Notes under the pieces: generated by a model
The model's database searches: none
What the model was told of the DNA's origin: nothing
What the model saw: the letters and a program-made list of their open reading frames with translations, nothing else
Translations under genes and position numbers: made by a program
From: Caballeronia sp. TF1N1
GTDB lineage: Bacteria; Pseudomonadota; Gammaproteobacteria; Burkholderiales; Burkholderiaceae
Length of the DNA stretch: 64,000 bases
Reading direction: 5' to 3'
Assembly (NCBI RefSeq): GCF_022878925.1
Contig: NZ_CP084629.1
Span: 682,001 to 746,000 of the forward strand
Part shown: one piece after another, positions 53,050-62,406 of the stretch
How the letters are laid out: each line of letters opens with the position of its first letter
Position numbering within the stretch: position 1 is the stretch's first letter

Positions 53050-53297
53050 GCGTCCGCCTGCGAACCTTGCAGCTCCTTGACGGCGGCCGCGAGCGAATCG
53101 ACGCTCGAGAACAGACGTCGCGTAAGCATTTGATCCGGAATTTCGATGCCGAACTCGTCTTCGATCGCGAGCATGACGTGCACGGTTGCAAGCGAGGAGA
53201 GGCCGGCTGCGTACAGGTCGTCGCTGTCGGAGAGAGTGTCGATCGACACGTCGAGGCGTGCGGACTCGGCAAGGATGCGGCGCAATTCAGTTTTCAT
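53046..53297 (-). CDS. Acyl/aminoacyl carrier protein
   Basis: 83 aa from the ATG at 53297 (MKTELRRILAES); a longer in-frame reading from 53414 runs through the promoter. The four-helix carrier pattern is clear: DDLYAAGLSSLATVHVMLAI then EDEFGIEIPDQ. The phosphopantetheine Ser should be Ser35 in GLSSL. The residue before it is Ser rather than the Asp of ordinary GxDSL carrier proteins, which may keep it from being used by fatty-acid enzymes. First gene of the operon with the flavoprotein, ligase and DUF1839. Confidence 0.88.
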   Translation of the reverse strand: MKTELRRILAESARLDVSIDTLSDSDDLYAAGLSSLATVHVMLAIEDEFGIEIPDQMLTRRLFSSVDSLAAAVKELQGSQADA

Positions 53298-53702
53298 TTT
53301 CTCTGGTTTCCCTTGAACCATGGCCAACGGTGCAAACGGACTGAAGCGGGTATCAAACGAATATTCGATTTTTTGGACCGTGCTCAGTCCCGTTGCTAAC
53401 GGGCGGTGGTGCACTCGGTGAATCGCTGGTCAAACGACTCAAGAGCACTCGCAACACCGTCGAATCTTGTTTGATCGTATTTAACGAATTACGGGGGGTG
53501 ATCGTCCGTGCGATGGCGCACGGTGAGGCCCGGAAGACAACGCGTCGCGTGTGCGATATCGACCACGCTTGATGTCACGCAAATCGTTCAGACTGATACT
53601 TGTCGCGGCGTTACGACGGTATTCCTACTGCATAACCTCGCCTTGCAAGTTTCATGCGCGTGATGCAAGGTATTTGAAACCTTAAAACGACGGGAAACGT
53701 AA
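53298..53702. other. 405-bp divergent promoter region
   Basis: No gene. On the carrier-protein side lie the 10-bp palindrome CGAATATTCG (53358-53367) and the hairpin CCCGTT-GCT-AACGGG (53389-53403), both possible control sites. On the YdcF side are interleaved inverted repeats CTTGCA/TGCAAG (53642-53669) and GTTTCA/TGAAAC (53649-53680). No strong sigma-70 pair is obvious on either strand. Confidence 0.5.
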
Positions 53703-54419
53703 TTGGATCTACTCTGCCTGCTGCTTGTCTTCGTCGCCTTGTTCATCGTGTGGCGCAAACGCCGCCTCGTGATCTTCCTCGTGGCCGGAACCGTGTTCTG
53801 GCTCTTCGGTAGCTGGCTTGCAGGGCCGATGATAAGCCTCGCGCAGATCGGCTATGGGTCGAAGCAGGCGCCCCGGCTCGCGGACCGTACGGCGATCATC
53901 GTGCTGGGCGGTGGGACCGAATACGATCGCAACAAACATCTCGTTCCACTGGCCGATTCCATCTATCGCGTCGACCTTGCTGCCGCCCTGTACAAAACCT
54001 GTGTCGAAACGGACAAGCAGTGTCAGGTCATCATGAGCGGCGGAAATCCGCAGCATCACGAACAAACCGAAGCGCAACTATACGGCGGTCTGCTCGTGGA
54101 TCGTGGCGTGAAGCCTGCGGATCTCATCCTCGAAGATCAGAGTCTCGACACTTACGAGAACGCGCGCAATACGTACAAAATCCTACGCTCGCGTCAATAC
54201 GACACGACCATCCTCATCACGTCCTCACTGCATATGCGTCGCGCGTTGCTCGCATTCGATGCTTTCGACCTACACCCGCAGCCTGCGGTTGCATTCGTGC
54301 GCAATCCGAAGTCATGGCTCGTGCCGCATCCGGAAGGATGGATCGATTCCGACAGCGGATTGCACGAGATGCTCGGCACGTTGAAGTTTCACGTGTGGCG
54401 CTGGCTAGGCTTGTATTGA
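53703..54419 (+). CDS. YdcF-like DUF218 membrane protein
   Basis: 238 aa from a TTG start (ACGGGA upstream). Two N-terminal hydrophobic helices (LLCLLLVFVALFIVW; LVIFLVAGTVFWLFG) precede a DUF218 domain with AIIVLGGGTEYDR, VIMSGG, EDQSLDTYENARNT and ILITSSLHMRRAL. The family includes SanA/ElyC-type proteins linked to the cell envelope. It is divergent from the carrier-protein operon and convergent with the UvrA gene, 4 bp between stops. Confidence 0.85.
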   Translation: MDLLCLLLVFVALFIVWRKRRLVIFLVAGTVFWLFGSWLAGPMISLAQIGYGSKQAPRLADRTAIIVLGGGTEYDRNKHLVPLADSIYRVDLAAALYKTCVETDKQCQVIMSGGNPQHHEQTEAQLYGGLLVDRGVKPADLILEDQSLDTYENARNTYKILRSRQYDTTILITSSLHMRRALLAFDAFDLHPQPAVAFVRNPKSWLVPHPEGWIDSDSGLHEMLGTLKFHVWRWLGLY

Positions 54420-54423
54420 TTGC

Positions 54424-57114
54424 TCAGGTCAATGCGTCTTGCAGATAAGGCGCCGTGCGGCTTGCGGCCAGCGTCGCCACACTCGCAGGCACGCCGGCCG
54501 CGACTATCTTGCCGCCATGTTCTCCCGCGCCCGGACCGATATCGATGACCCAGTCGCTCTGGGCCGCGACGCGCATGTCGTGTTCGACGACCACGACCGT
54601 ATTGCCTGCGTCGACGAGTCCTTGAAGTTGCGCCATCAGACGATCGACATCGGCAGGATGTAGTCCGGTTGTGGGCTCGTCGAGGATATAGAGCGTGTCG
54701 CCGCGATGCGCGCGCTGCAGTTCGGTTGCCAGCTTGATGCGCTGCGCTTCGCCGCCCGAGAGTTCGGTGGCAGGCTGACCGAGCCGCAGATAACCGAGGC
54801 CGATATCGCGCAGCACGGCAAGTGCGCGCATTACATTGGGCTCATCCGCGAAGAAGAGACAGGCGTCATCGACGCTCATCGCCAGCACCTCGGCGATGTT
54901 TTTGCCATTCCACGTGACTTCGAGTGTCTCGGCGTTATAACGCGAACCGTGACACGTCGAACATGACGTGTACACGCTCGGCAAAAATAACAGTTCGACG
55001 CTCACGAAGCCTTCGCCTTCGCAAGTCGGGCAACGCCCCTGCGCGACGTTGAAGGAAAATCGGCCGGCACTGTAATGGCGTTTGCGCGCGAGCGGCGTAT
55101 CGGCGTAGTGCTTGCGCACGTGATCGAAAAGTCCCGTGTAAGTCGCAAGATTCGAACGTGGGGTGCGGCCAATCGGCTTCTGATCGACGCGCACGAGGCG
55201 CCGTATGGTGTCCATGCCTTCGACGATGGAGCCTTCCGCAGGCGCTTCGACGACCGTGAAGAGCGGATCGGCTTCGTCTTCGTCGGGCTCATCGAGCGCT
55301 CTTCCCAGATGCTGCGCCACGAGTTCGGGCAATGCCTGACTGACGAGACTCGACTTGCCCGAGCCCGATATACCCGTCACCGCCGTGAAGCAACCGAGCG
55401 GAAACGCAGCGTCGATCTCATGCAGATTGTTTCGCGTGATGCCTGCGAGCTTCAGCCAGCCGCGCGGCGTGCGTGGCGCGCGGTCGGTGTTCGAATGGGA
55501 CGCGAACAGATGCAGACGCGTTTGTGACGCCTCCACCGATGCGAGACCCGCGGGCGGGCCGCTATAAAGCACATGTCCACCGGCTTCGCCCGCAGCGGGA
55601 CCGACATCGACGAGCCAGTCTGCGCGACGCATCGTCTCCATGTCATGCTCGATCACGAAGAGCGAATTGCCGGCAGCCTTGAGCCGTTGCAGCGCGTCAA
55701 AGAGCGCTTCGTTGTCAGCGGGATGCAAACCGGCGGAGGGTTCATCGAGCACATACACCACGCCGAAGAGTTGCGAGGCCAGTTGCGTGGCTAGCCGCAA
55801 GCGCTGCAATTCGCCTGACGACAAGGTGGGCGTCGCGCGATCCAAAGCAAGATAGCCGAGGCCGAGATCGATCAACGTGGCAAGACGTTCTTCGAGATCG
55901 GCTGCTATGCGCTCGGCGGCGGCGCGCTTCTCATTGGACAAGTTGGGCGTGCGCCGTACATCGGGCGATGCTTTATGCGCCGATCCACCCGCCGCGACAC
56001 GCTTCGCAATCGCCGCCTGCCGCACGTCCCTGGCAAGCACGTCTTGCTCGCGTGCTTCTTCATGATCGGGCCATTCGCCGCGCGCAATGGGCGCGAGCAT
56101 CTGCGCAAGCCGCGTAAGCGGCAGACGCGAGAACTCCGCGATATCCAGTCCCGCGAAGGTCACCGATAACGCTTCCTGCTTCAGTCGCTTGCCGTGACAC
56201 GACGAACAGTCGCTGCCGACCATATAGCGCGACACGCGCTTCTTCATGAGCGCGCTTTGCGTGTGGGCGAAGGTATGAAGCACATAACGGCGCGCGCCCG
56301 TAAAGGTGCCTTGATAACTCGGCTCCGCGCGACGCTTGAGTGCGGCACGTGTCTCGGCGGGTGTGAGGCCCGCGTAGACCGGCACGGTGGGCGTCTCGTC
56401 GGTGAAGAGAATCCAGTCCCGGTCTTTCTTCGGCAGATCGCGCCAGGGCGTGTCGACGTCGTAGCCCAGCGTGACGAGTATGTCGCGCAAATTCTGACCG
56501 TGCCACGCTGGCGGCCATGCGGCGATGGCGCGTTCGCGGATGGTGAGCGAGTCGTCGGGGACCATCGACTTCTCGGTCACTTCGTAGACGCGGCCAAGAC
56601 CATGGCAGACGGGGCACGCGCCCTGAACCGTGTTGGGAGAAAAGTCTTCCGCGTAGAGCATGGGCTGCTTCGGCGGATAGCTGCCCGTGCGTGAATACAG
56701 CATGCGAACGAGACTGGAAAGCGTGGTCACGCTTCCCACCGACGAACGTGCGTTGGGCGTGCCGCGCTGCTGCTGCAGGGCGACGGCGGGCGGCAATCCT
56801 TCGATGGAATCGACTTCCGGTACGCCGACCTGCTCGATCAGACGCCGCGCGTAGGGCGCGACGGATTCAAAATACCGCCGCTGCGCTTCTGCATACAAAG
56901 TTCCGAATGCAAGTGACGACTTTCCCGATCCGGACACGCCTGTGAACACGACTAGCGCATCGCGCGGGACGTCTACATCGACATTTTTGAGGTTATGCTC
57001 CCGCGCGCCGCGAACGCGCACGAAACCTGCTGAAGAGACAGTCGGCGTTTCGGCGCGAGCTTCCTTATTGCGCCGAGGCGACTTGGCTGGGCTTTTGATT
57101 TTGGGCGCATCCAT
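54424..57114 (-). CDS. uvrA: UvrA2-type excinuclease ATPase
   Basis: 896 aa with two ABC ATPase halves. First half: Walker [21 protein letters not shown], signature [15 protein letters not shown], Walker [17 protein letters not shown]. Second half: [15 protein letters not shown], zinc-type CPTCEGEGF and [40 protein letters not shown]. It also has an N-terminal [12 protein letters not shown] zinc motif. At 896 aa it is shorter than housekeeping UvrA (~940-950), which suits the class II (UvrA2/DrrC) group linked to tolerance of DNA-damaging drugs or to accessory repair. The N-terminal ~20 residues are Lys/Arg/Pro-rich. Confidence 0.87.
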   Translation of the reverse strand: MDAPKIKSPAKSPRRNKEARAETPTVSSAGFVRVRGAREHNLKNVDVDVPRDALVVFTGVSGSGKSSLAFGTLYAEAQRRYFESVAPYARRLIEQVGVPEVDSIEGLPPAVALQQQRGTPNARSSVGSVTTLSSLVRMLYSRTGSYPPKQPMLYAEDFSPNTVQGACPVCHGLGRVYEVTEKSMVPDDSLTIRERAIAAWPPAWHGQNLRDILVTLGYDVDTPWRDLPKKDRDWILFTDETPTVPVYAGLTPAETRAALKRRAEPSYQGTFTGARRYVLHTFAHTQSALMKKRVSRYMVGSDCSSCHGKRLKQEALSVTFAGLDIAEFSRLPLTRLAQMLAPIARGEWPDHEEAREQDVLARDVRQAAIAKRVAAGGSAHKASPDVRRTPNLSNEKRAAAERIAADLEERLATLIDLGLGYLALDRATPTLSSGELQRLRLATQLASQLFGVVYVLDEPSAGLHPADNEALFDALQRLKAAGNSLFVIEHDMETMRRADWLVDVGPAAGEAGGHVLYSGPPAGLASVEASQTRLHLFASHSNTDRAPRTPRGWLKLAGITRNNLHEIDAAFPLGCFTAVTGISGSGKSSLVSQALPELVAQHLGRALDEPDEDEADPLFTVVEAPAEGSIVEGMDTIRRLVRVDQKPIGRTPRSNLATYTGLFDHVRKHYADTPLARKRHYSAGRFSFNVAQGRCPTCEGEGFVSVELLFLPSVYTSCSTCHGSRYNAETLEVTWNGKNIAEVLAMSVDDACLFFADEPNVMRALAVLRDIGLGYLRLGQPATELSGGEAQRIKLATELQRAHRGDTLYILDEPTTGLHPADVDRLMAQLQGLVDAGNTVVVVEHDMRVAAQSDWVIDIGPGAGEHGGKIVAAGVPASVATLAASRTAPYLQDALT

Positions 57115-57252
57115 CTTATGGCTTTTGGACTTTTGCAGGCGAATACGTCTGGCGAGCAGGTCTCATGCCAAGCCACTCGCCGAGTGCATTCGGCATTCAA
57201 AAGCCTGCACGGTGAATACACACTCGACTGACTCTACGCAAAAAGGAACGAC

Positions 57253-57498
57253 ATGAAGACGAATGGATCGGCAGCACTTATCGCCCTCACTGCGGGTTTG
57301 ATGCTGGGCGCGTCGGGCGCGGCGATGGCGCAAGGTGGCAACGGTAATGGCGGCGCTGGCGGCGGCAACGCGCACGGCGCAGCGACGGCCGCGCCGACGG
57401 CAGGCGGTGACAATACTTCGGCTGCCACTGGTACGAGCAAGGGTTTTCACTTCAAGCACAAGAAGAAAGCGAAGCCCGTGACCACACCAGCGCAGTAA
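57253..57498 (+). CDS. Small secreted Gly/Ala-rich protein
   Basis: 81 aa with AAAAAGGAA 5 bases upstream. The signal peptide [20 protein letters not shown] is cleaved near AMA-Q. The mature part is Gly/Asn/Ala-rich and ends in a basic stretch FKHKKKAKP. No family recognised. Possibly a periplasmic or secreted protein expressed under stress; it is divergent from the UvrA2 gene. Confidence 0.6.
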   Translation: MKTNGSAALIALTAGLMLGASGAAMAQGGNGNGGAGGGNAHGAATAAPTAGGDNTSAATGTSKGFHFKHKKKAKPVTTPAQ

Positions 57499-57512
57499 TC
57501 CAGCAGACGTTT

Positions 57513-57538
57513 ATTGCATACAAACGATTGAATGCAAT
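57513..57538. other. ATTGCAT-N12-ATGCAAT inverted repeat in a convergent gap
   Basis: Perfect 7-bp arms inside the 49-bp gap between two convergent genes. The first arm begins TTGCATACAAA, a form of the recurrent motif. It could serve as a bidirectional terminator stem, though it lacks a T-run. Confidence 0.4.
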
Positions 57539-57547
57539 CGCGGCGGG

Positions 57548-57952
57548 TCAGGCCGTCGCGACTTCCGCGTCGATATCATCAGTGCCCAGGCGCGAAAAGA
57601 TATCGCATACGGCGCGCATTTCGGCTTCGTCGCGAATGCTGACGAATACTCGGGTAATACCGTATGCAGCGGATTCGTCGTTATCGAAGCCAGGTAGGAT
57701 GTCGTCGCTGCCGGTCGATGCAATCCCATACCCGCCGTCGGTGGCGGCTAGATCGGCATAGCCTGCAAATTCGGCGATGATCCATTGCGTCGGTGAACTG
57801 GCGCTCAGTTCCATGCTGGCGGTGAAATCGGCGAACCCGGACATGTTCGCGACGCGAACTTGGTCGCTCGTGATGCCCTCCGCCTTGAGGTCTTCCAGTG
57901 CTTCGTCCAACTTGCGGGAGCCAAAAAAAGCTCCGGTCACTTCACGCATCAT
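57548..57952 (-). CDS. YflT-like general stress protein
   Basis: 134 aa from the ATG at 57952, with AAGGAG 7 bases upstream. VTGAFFGSRKLDEALEDLKA and the later AAYGITRVFVSIRDEAEMRA form two ferredoxin-like halves resembling the heat/general-stress YflT domain; assignment is tentative. The middle is acidic and lacks catalytic motifs. A longer reading to 58033 has no ribosome site. Confidence 0.55.
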   Translation of the reverse strand: MMREVTGAFFGSRKLDEALEDLKAEGITSDQVRVANMSGFADFTASMELSASSPTQWIIAEFAGYADLAATDGGYGIASTGSDDILPGFDNDESAAYGITRVFVSIRDEAEMRAVCDIFSRLGTDDIDAEVATA

Positions 57953-58438
57953 TGTTTGTCTCCTTGCTGCCCACGTGGTGCCGCGCTCCACGAAGGCGTT
58001 CGCACGAACGCAACTTGGAGGCTCTAAGCACACCGGTTTGCCGCGTAATCGGAGAGTGAGAGGCGCGACGCGGTAAGCCGGTGAACCGCTTCAGGGAGGC
58101 TCGCGAGTGCGCGAGGTGATGGCGAATCCAACGGATGCGGACGAGGATTCGCGAGCCTTCGATCGGAAGTCGACCTCTTGAAAGCGAGGCGCGCGCCTTG
58201 AATGCTTACATGCCTTGCAAAACATGACACACGCGCTTTGACTTCAAGCGGTACTTGAACTTTACGCTCGGTGAAATGGTTGATCAACAGTTTGTTACAT
58301 TTTTAGTTGCCTGAACCATAACGGTTTTTTGTGTTTTGCATTGAGGGCTTAAGGCATTTTGTATTCGATCAGGCATCAGTCGTCGTACAAGCAGGTCTGC
58401 GCCCCTATAATGGCTCGTCTACCTTTTTCAATCGCCCT
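57953..58438. other. 486-bp intergenic region
   Basis: No convincing gene; an 87-codon minus-strand frame looks like noise. GGCTCGCGA (58098-58106) and TCGCGAGCC (58149-58157) are perfect inverted arms 42 bp apart. GCATTTTGTAT (58354-58364) is another copy of the recurrent motif, and TATAAT at 58406-58411 is a likely -10 box for the GntR gene. Confidence 0.5.
58406..58411 (+). promoter_or_regulatory. Consensus -10 box of the GntR gene
   Basis: TATAAT 27 bp before the ATG at 58439. The -35 region (about 58383-58388) is poor, so the promoter may need an activator or be weak. Confidence 0.45.
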
Positions 58439-59191
58439 ATGTCACCAGCTCTCGCAGCCGGCGGTCTTCGCCGCTCTCGCAATCTGACCGAGGAAGTTGT
58501 CGCCGAACTTTCGGAACGGATTCGCAGCGGCGCGCTTCAGCCTGGCGACAAGCTTCCGACCGAATCGGAGATCATGGCGCAACTGGGCGTTAGCCGTACG
58601 GTCGTACGAGAATCGATATCGCGCCTTCAGGCGGGGCGCCTGGTTCAAACGCGTCATGGCATTGGCACTTTTGTACTCGAAGCGACCGATCACGATCGCT
58701 TCCAGATCGAAGCTGCGGGCGATCTCACCGTGCGCGACGTCATGGCCATCCTCGAACTACGCATCAGTCTCGAAGCCGAGGCCGCAGGTCTCGCGGCAAT
58801 GCGGCGAAGCGAAGAGAATCTGAAGCACATGCGTCATGCTCTGGACGAGTTCGAGCGGCACATTGCAGAAGGCACGGGCAACGCGGTTGCCGCAGACGTC
58901 GCATTTCACCTCGAGCTTGCCAAGGCTACGGGCAACCGTTATTTCCACAGCATCCTTAGCCAATTGGGCAACACGATCATTCCACGCACGCGTGTAAATT
59001 CCGCGGCGCTTGCGCATAACGATCCCGGCAGTTACCTCGATCGCGTGAACCGCGAACACGAGGATATCTACGACGCCATCGAGCGGCGTGATCCGGAAGC
59101 TGCCCGCGCAGCCATGCGCATGCATTTGTCGAACAGCCGCGAACGCTTGCGGCGGTCACAAGAAACAGCGGTTAAGCCTGCGGAGGCTTGA
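58439..59191 (+). CDS. GntR-family regulator, FadR-type (FCD)
   Basis: 250 aa from the ATG at 58439 (MSPALAAGGLRR), just behind TATAAT; the open frame extends to 58331 through the promoter. Winged helix: VVAELSERIRSGALQPGDKL, EIMAQLGVSRTVVRESISRL, LVQTRHGIGTFVLE. The FCD domain has the metal-ligand pattern in AADVAFHLELAKATGN and VNREHEDIYDAIERRDPEAA. The next gene is convergent, so its target is not evident here; the GCATTTTGTAT copy upstream may be its own operator. Confidence 0.87.
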   Translation: MSPALAAGGLRRSRNLTEEVVAELSERIRSGALQPGDKLPTESEIMAQLGVSRTVVRESISRLQAGRLVQTRHGIGTFVLEATDHDRFQIEAAGDLTVRDVMAILELRISLEAEAAGLAAMRRSEENLKHMRHALDEFERHIAEGTGNAVAADVAFHLELAKATGNRYFHSILSQLGNTIIPRTRVNSAALAHNDPGSYLDRVNREHEDIYDAIERRDPEAARAAMRMHLSNSRERLRRSQETAVKPAEA

Positions 59192-59407
59192 GCCGCATTT
59201 CGTCCTTCGGGCGAATTGTTTGTTCAAGCAGTCAGCCCCTAAGGGTTTGCTCGCTCGAGACGAACAACGTCGATTTAACCGCAATAAAAGATGCATTGGA
59301 CCGACTGCGATCATCTGCCCAAAACGCGCGGCACGGTCACTTAATCGCCGTGCGGGCTTGCACGATGGCATCATGGCGCAGACGGCCTTTCGGTTGATCG
59401 CTCGGCT

Positions 59408-60214
59408 TCACGGCAGAGATGAGCGGGTAACGAAATCTGCAATTGCATCATTGACCGCCTGAGTGGCATCCCTATGCGGTGAATGTCCGCAAGCCGCTAG
59501 CTTGACGAGATGAGTGTGGCTCACGGACGCCTTGATCTTGTCGATCTGAAGCATCGACGCGTATTCATCGTCGTGGCCTTGTATCGCGAGCAATGGCCGT
59601 TTGATCGAGCGAATTGCATCTGTGATGTCCCAACGCAGAAATTCCGGATTGAGCCATGCGTCGTTCCAGCCATAAAAGGCGGAGTCTGCGTCCTCATGGT
59701 AGCCAGCGAGCTTTGCTCGCAACGCACCGTGCTCATAGGCGCTTCGCACTTCCTTTATGGCTTTGACTGTGATCGCTTCCACGAACACATGTGGTGCAAG
59801 CACGATCAGTCCGGCAAGCGCTTTGGGAAAAGTGCTCGCGTAAAGCAGTGCGATTGTCCCGCCATCGCTATGGCCTACGAGCCACATGCGAGAACGTTCG
59901 AACGCATTTACCTTGAGCGCATCTAGAAGCGCAGGCAATATCTTCGTCGCCTGACGATGCATGAAGGTCACAGGCCACTTTTCATGCGGAGGGCGCGGCG
60001 TCGACCGTCCATAGCCAGGACGCGAATAGACGAGACCACGGCAGTTCATTCGGTCGCATAGCCGCTGCGGCCAGTCTTTCCACAATGCAACTGAACCCAG
60101 CCCCTCATGCAGAAATACCGCGATTGGAGCATCGATGCGCGAAGGATTGATCCACTTATATTCGATGCGCAACGGATAGGGTCCGCACTTCAGTTCGACG
60201 AAGGCTTCGTTCAT
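59408..60214 (-). CDS. Alpha/beta hydrolase
   Basis: 268 aa. IAVFLHEGLGSVALWKDWP gives the oxyanion-hole region, VGHSDGGTIALLYAS the nucleophile Ser, QGHDDEYA the acid and CGHSPHRDATQ the catalytic His. A complete esterase or C-C hydrolase of this fold. It is 52 bp downstream of the AraC gene on the same strand and may be its target. Substrate unknown. Confidence 0.88.
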   Translation of the reverse strand: MNEAFVELKCGPYPLRIEYKWINPSRIDAPIAVFLHEGLGSVALWKDWPQRLCDRMNCRGLVYSRPGYGRSTPRPPHEKWPVTFMHRQATKILPALLDALKVNAFERSRMWLVGHSDGGTIALLYASTFPKALAGLIVLAPHVFVEAITVKAIKEVRSAYEHGALRAKLAGYHEDADSAFYGWNDAWLNPEFLRWDITDAIRSIKRPLLAIQGHDDEYASMLQIDKIKASVSHTHLVKLAACGHSPHRDATQAVNDAIADFVTRSSLP

Positions 60215-60266
60215 GCGTTTCGTAGCAGGTTTGATCTGCGTGGAAGATTAACAGACGATCCACGCA

Positions 60267-61217
60267 TCAATGCGATGACACGTAGCCCGAACCCGGTCCG
60301 GGATCTGGCAGCGCGAAACTGTCTTTGAGACGCTGGGCTTCATCGACGGGACTGCGCCCAAACAAACGCTTGAATTCGCGGCTGAATTGCGAAGCACTTT
60401 CGTAGCCCACTTGCGCTGATGCGACGGCTGCCGTGACATCGTTCCGCACCATGAGCAGCCGCGCCTGATGCAGCCGGGTCGACTTCAAATATTGCATTGG
60501 TGACGTGTTGGTCACGGTCTTAAAATGCAAATGGAACGCGGGCACGCTCATGTTGGCTTCGCTTGCAAGCAGCGCAACATCGAGCGGCTCATCGAAACTT
60601 TGATGGATCTTGCGCAATGCTCGCGCGACTTTCCCGAACTGACCTTGCCGTGTCAAAGCCGCGCGCACCGAAGGACCTTGTTCGCCCGTCAACACTCGAA
60701 AATAAATCTCGCGCACGAGAGCCGGCCCAAGAACCGGACCTTCGAGCGGGTCACTCATGGTTTCGAGAAAGCGCAGAACCGTCGCGCCGAGTTGTTTGTC
60801 CAGCGGCGTTGAGATCATGCCGTGAGGTTCGGACGTTACGGTTGCGCCGTGTTCATCGAGTTGCATGATCAACTCTGCTGCAACGTTGAGATCGAGCCGG
60901 AAATAGATGGCAAGCAAAGGTTTTTGCGCGCTGGCATCCGTCTCCATGGAAAAGGGTACGGGCACCGACACGGCCAGGTAATGCTGCTCATCGTATAGAT
61001 AAACTTGCTCGCCGAAATAGCCACGCTTGCGGCCCTGACAGACGATAACGATGCCCGGGTCATAAAGTACCGGCGTGCGACGCAGTGGTCTGTTCGAACG
61101 CAGAAAACGCACGTCTGGCAATGCTGTGAGGTTATAGCCTTCCAAAGGGGCAAGCCGCATCAGCAGCTCGATCATGCGGCGTCTGGTTTCGGTGGCTAGC
61201 GTTCGGCGGGTGATCAC
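60267..61217 (-). CDS. AraC-family regulator with AraC_N sensor
   Basis: 316 aa. The N-terminal domain has the cupin-like PVLYDPGIVIVCQGRKRGYF and YLYDEQHYLAVSVPVPFSME typical of AraC_N. The C-terminal paired helix-turn-helix is clear (VALLASEANMSVPAFHLHFK; ASAQVGYESASQFSREFKRL; FGRSPVDEAQRL). It is divergent from an SDR gene (184 bp) and upstream of the alpha/beta hydrolase. This is the common AraC-SDR arrangement for detoxification of aldehydes or ketones. Confidence 0.88.
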   Translation of the reverse strand: MITRRTLATETRRRMIELLMRLAPLEGYNLTALPDVRFLRSNRPLRRTPVLYDPGIVIVCQGRKRGYFGEQVYLYDEQHYLAVSVPVPFSMETDASAQKPLLAIYFRLDLNVAAELIMQLDEHGATVTSEPHGMISTPLDKQLGATVLRFLETMSDPLEGPVLGPALVREIYFRVLTGEQGPSVRAALTRQGQFGKVARALRKIHQSFDEPLDVALLASEANMSVPAFHLHFKTVTNTSPMQYLKSTRLHQARLLMVRNDVTAAVASAQVGYESASQFSREFKRLFGRSPVDEAQRLKDSFALPDPGPGSGYVSSH

Positions 61218-61401
61218 GGTGGCTCCGGCAAGATGTGTCGACAGCCCTTAATTTGCCAGCTTTGCAGCCGCGAATCCATACGCCAATAGCTTTAGGCAAA
61301 CATGCGAGAAGAACCGGCGTATCAAGAACGATGCGCGCTCTCTAATATTGAACAGGTGTTGCGGCATGGTGCGCGCGACGAGTCGGATAGGAGAGATTCA
61401 C

Positions 61402-62244
61402 ATGGAAAACACAAACGGCAAGACGTTTATCATCACCGGCGTGAGTTCGGGTTTTGGACGCGCTTTCGCGCAAAGCGCGCTCGATGCAGGACATACGGTT
61501 ATCGGCACGGTTCGCAATGGTGACGCCCTCAAGGAATTCGAGGCTATCAAGCCCCGATCGGCACATGGAGTCGTGCTCGACGTGACGGCGTTCGACCGCA
61601 TAGGCCCTGTTGTCGAGGAAGTAATGCGCACATACGGCCCGATCGATGTGCTCGTCAATAACGCAGGCTATGGCCACGAAGGCACACTTGAAGAATCGCC
61701 GCTGGAGGAAATGCGCCGGCAGTTCGATGTCAACGTATTCGGTGCGGTCGCCATGATCAAAGCCGTATTGCCTTCCATGCGGGAGCGCCGTGCCGGCCAC
61801 ATCATCAACATCACGTCCATGGGCGGCTTCATCACGATGCCGGGCATTGCGTACTATTGCGGCAGCAAATTCGCGCTGGAAGGCATTTCAGAGACGTTGG
61901 CCAAAGAGGTCAAGGACTTCAACGTAAGAGTAACGGCCGTTGCGCCCGGATCGTTTCGTACCGATTGGGCTGGCCGCTCGATGGTCAGAACGGAGCGCAG
62001 CATCGCAGACTATGACGCGCTATTCGACCCGATCCGCGCGGCGCGTGAGGCCAAGAGCGGCAAGCAATTGGGCGATCCAGCCAAGGCCGGCCAAGCCTTG
62101 CTAAGCCTCATCGAAGCCCATGATGCACCTGCGCATCTTCTTCTTGGGAGCGATGCAATCTCTCTTGTCAAAACGAAGCTAGTGGCGCTCAACGAAGAAA
62201 TCGACAAGTGGGAGCATTTGTCGCGCTCGACCGATTTTTCTTGA
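61402..62244 (+). CDS. Short-chain dehydrogenase/reductase
   Basis: 280 aa from the ATG at 61402 with GGAGAG upstream. TGVSSGFG (12-19) is the cofactor loop, NNAGYG follows, and the active site has Ser (ITSM) and YYCGSK with Tyr/Lys. The classical SDR family with NAD(P)H. Divergent from the AraC regulator that probably controls it. Substrate cannot be told. Confidence 0.9.
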   Translation: MENTNGKTFIITGVSSGFGRAFAQSALDAGHTVIGTVRNGDALKEFEAIKPRSAHGVVLDVTAFDRIGPVVEEVMRTYGPIDVLVNNAGYGHEGTLEESPLEEMRRQFDVNVFGAVAMIKAVLPSMRERRAGHIINITSMGGFITMPGIAYYCGSKFALEGISETLAKEVKDFNVRVTAVAPGSFRTDWAGRSMVRTERSIADYDALFDPIRAAREAKSGKQLGDPAKAGQALLSLIEAHDAPAHLLLGSDAISLVKTKLVALNEEIDKWEHLSRSTDFS

Positions 62245-62406
62245 GCGTGTCTTAGCGTCGTCCAAGGAAAATCTCAAGAGAAATAAATAGCGAGGCGAAT
62301 TATTTTCTCTTGGACGGCGCTGAACTTTCTCGGCGAAAGTGATTCGTAAGGATTCGCTGCACTGCAACGCGGGTGCAATCCATCGAATGCTCGTCATGAG
62401 AACGCC

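Noticed and set aside
54424..57114. Housekeeping UvrA
   Set aside because: At 896 aa it is shorter than housekeeping UvrA and sits in an accessory setting with no ssb neighbour; UvrA2-type is more likely.
58024..58287. 87-codon minus-strand frame in the long intergenic region
   Set aside because: No ribosome site, no domain, and an Arg/Ser-rich composition typical of noise.
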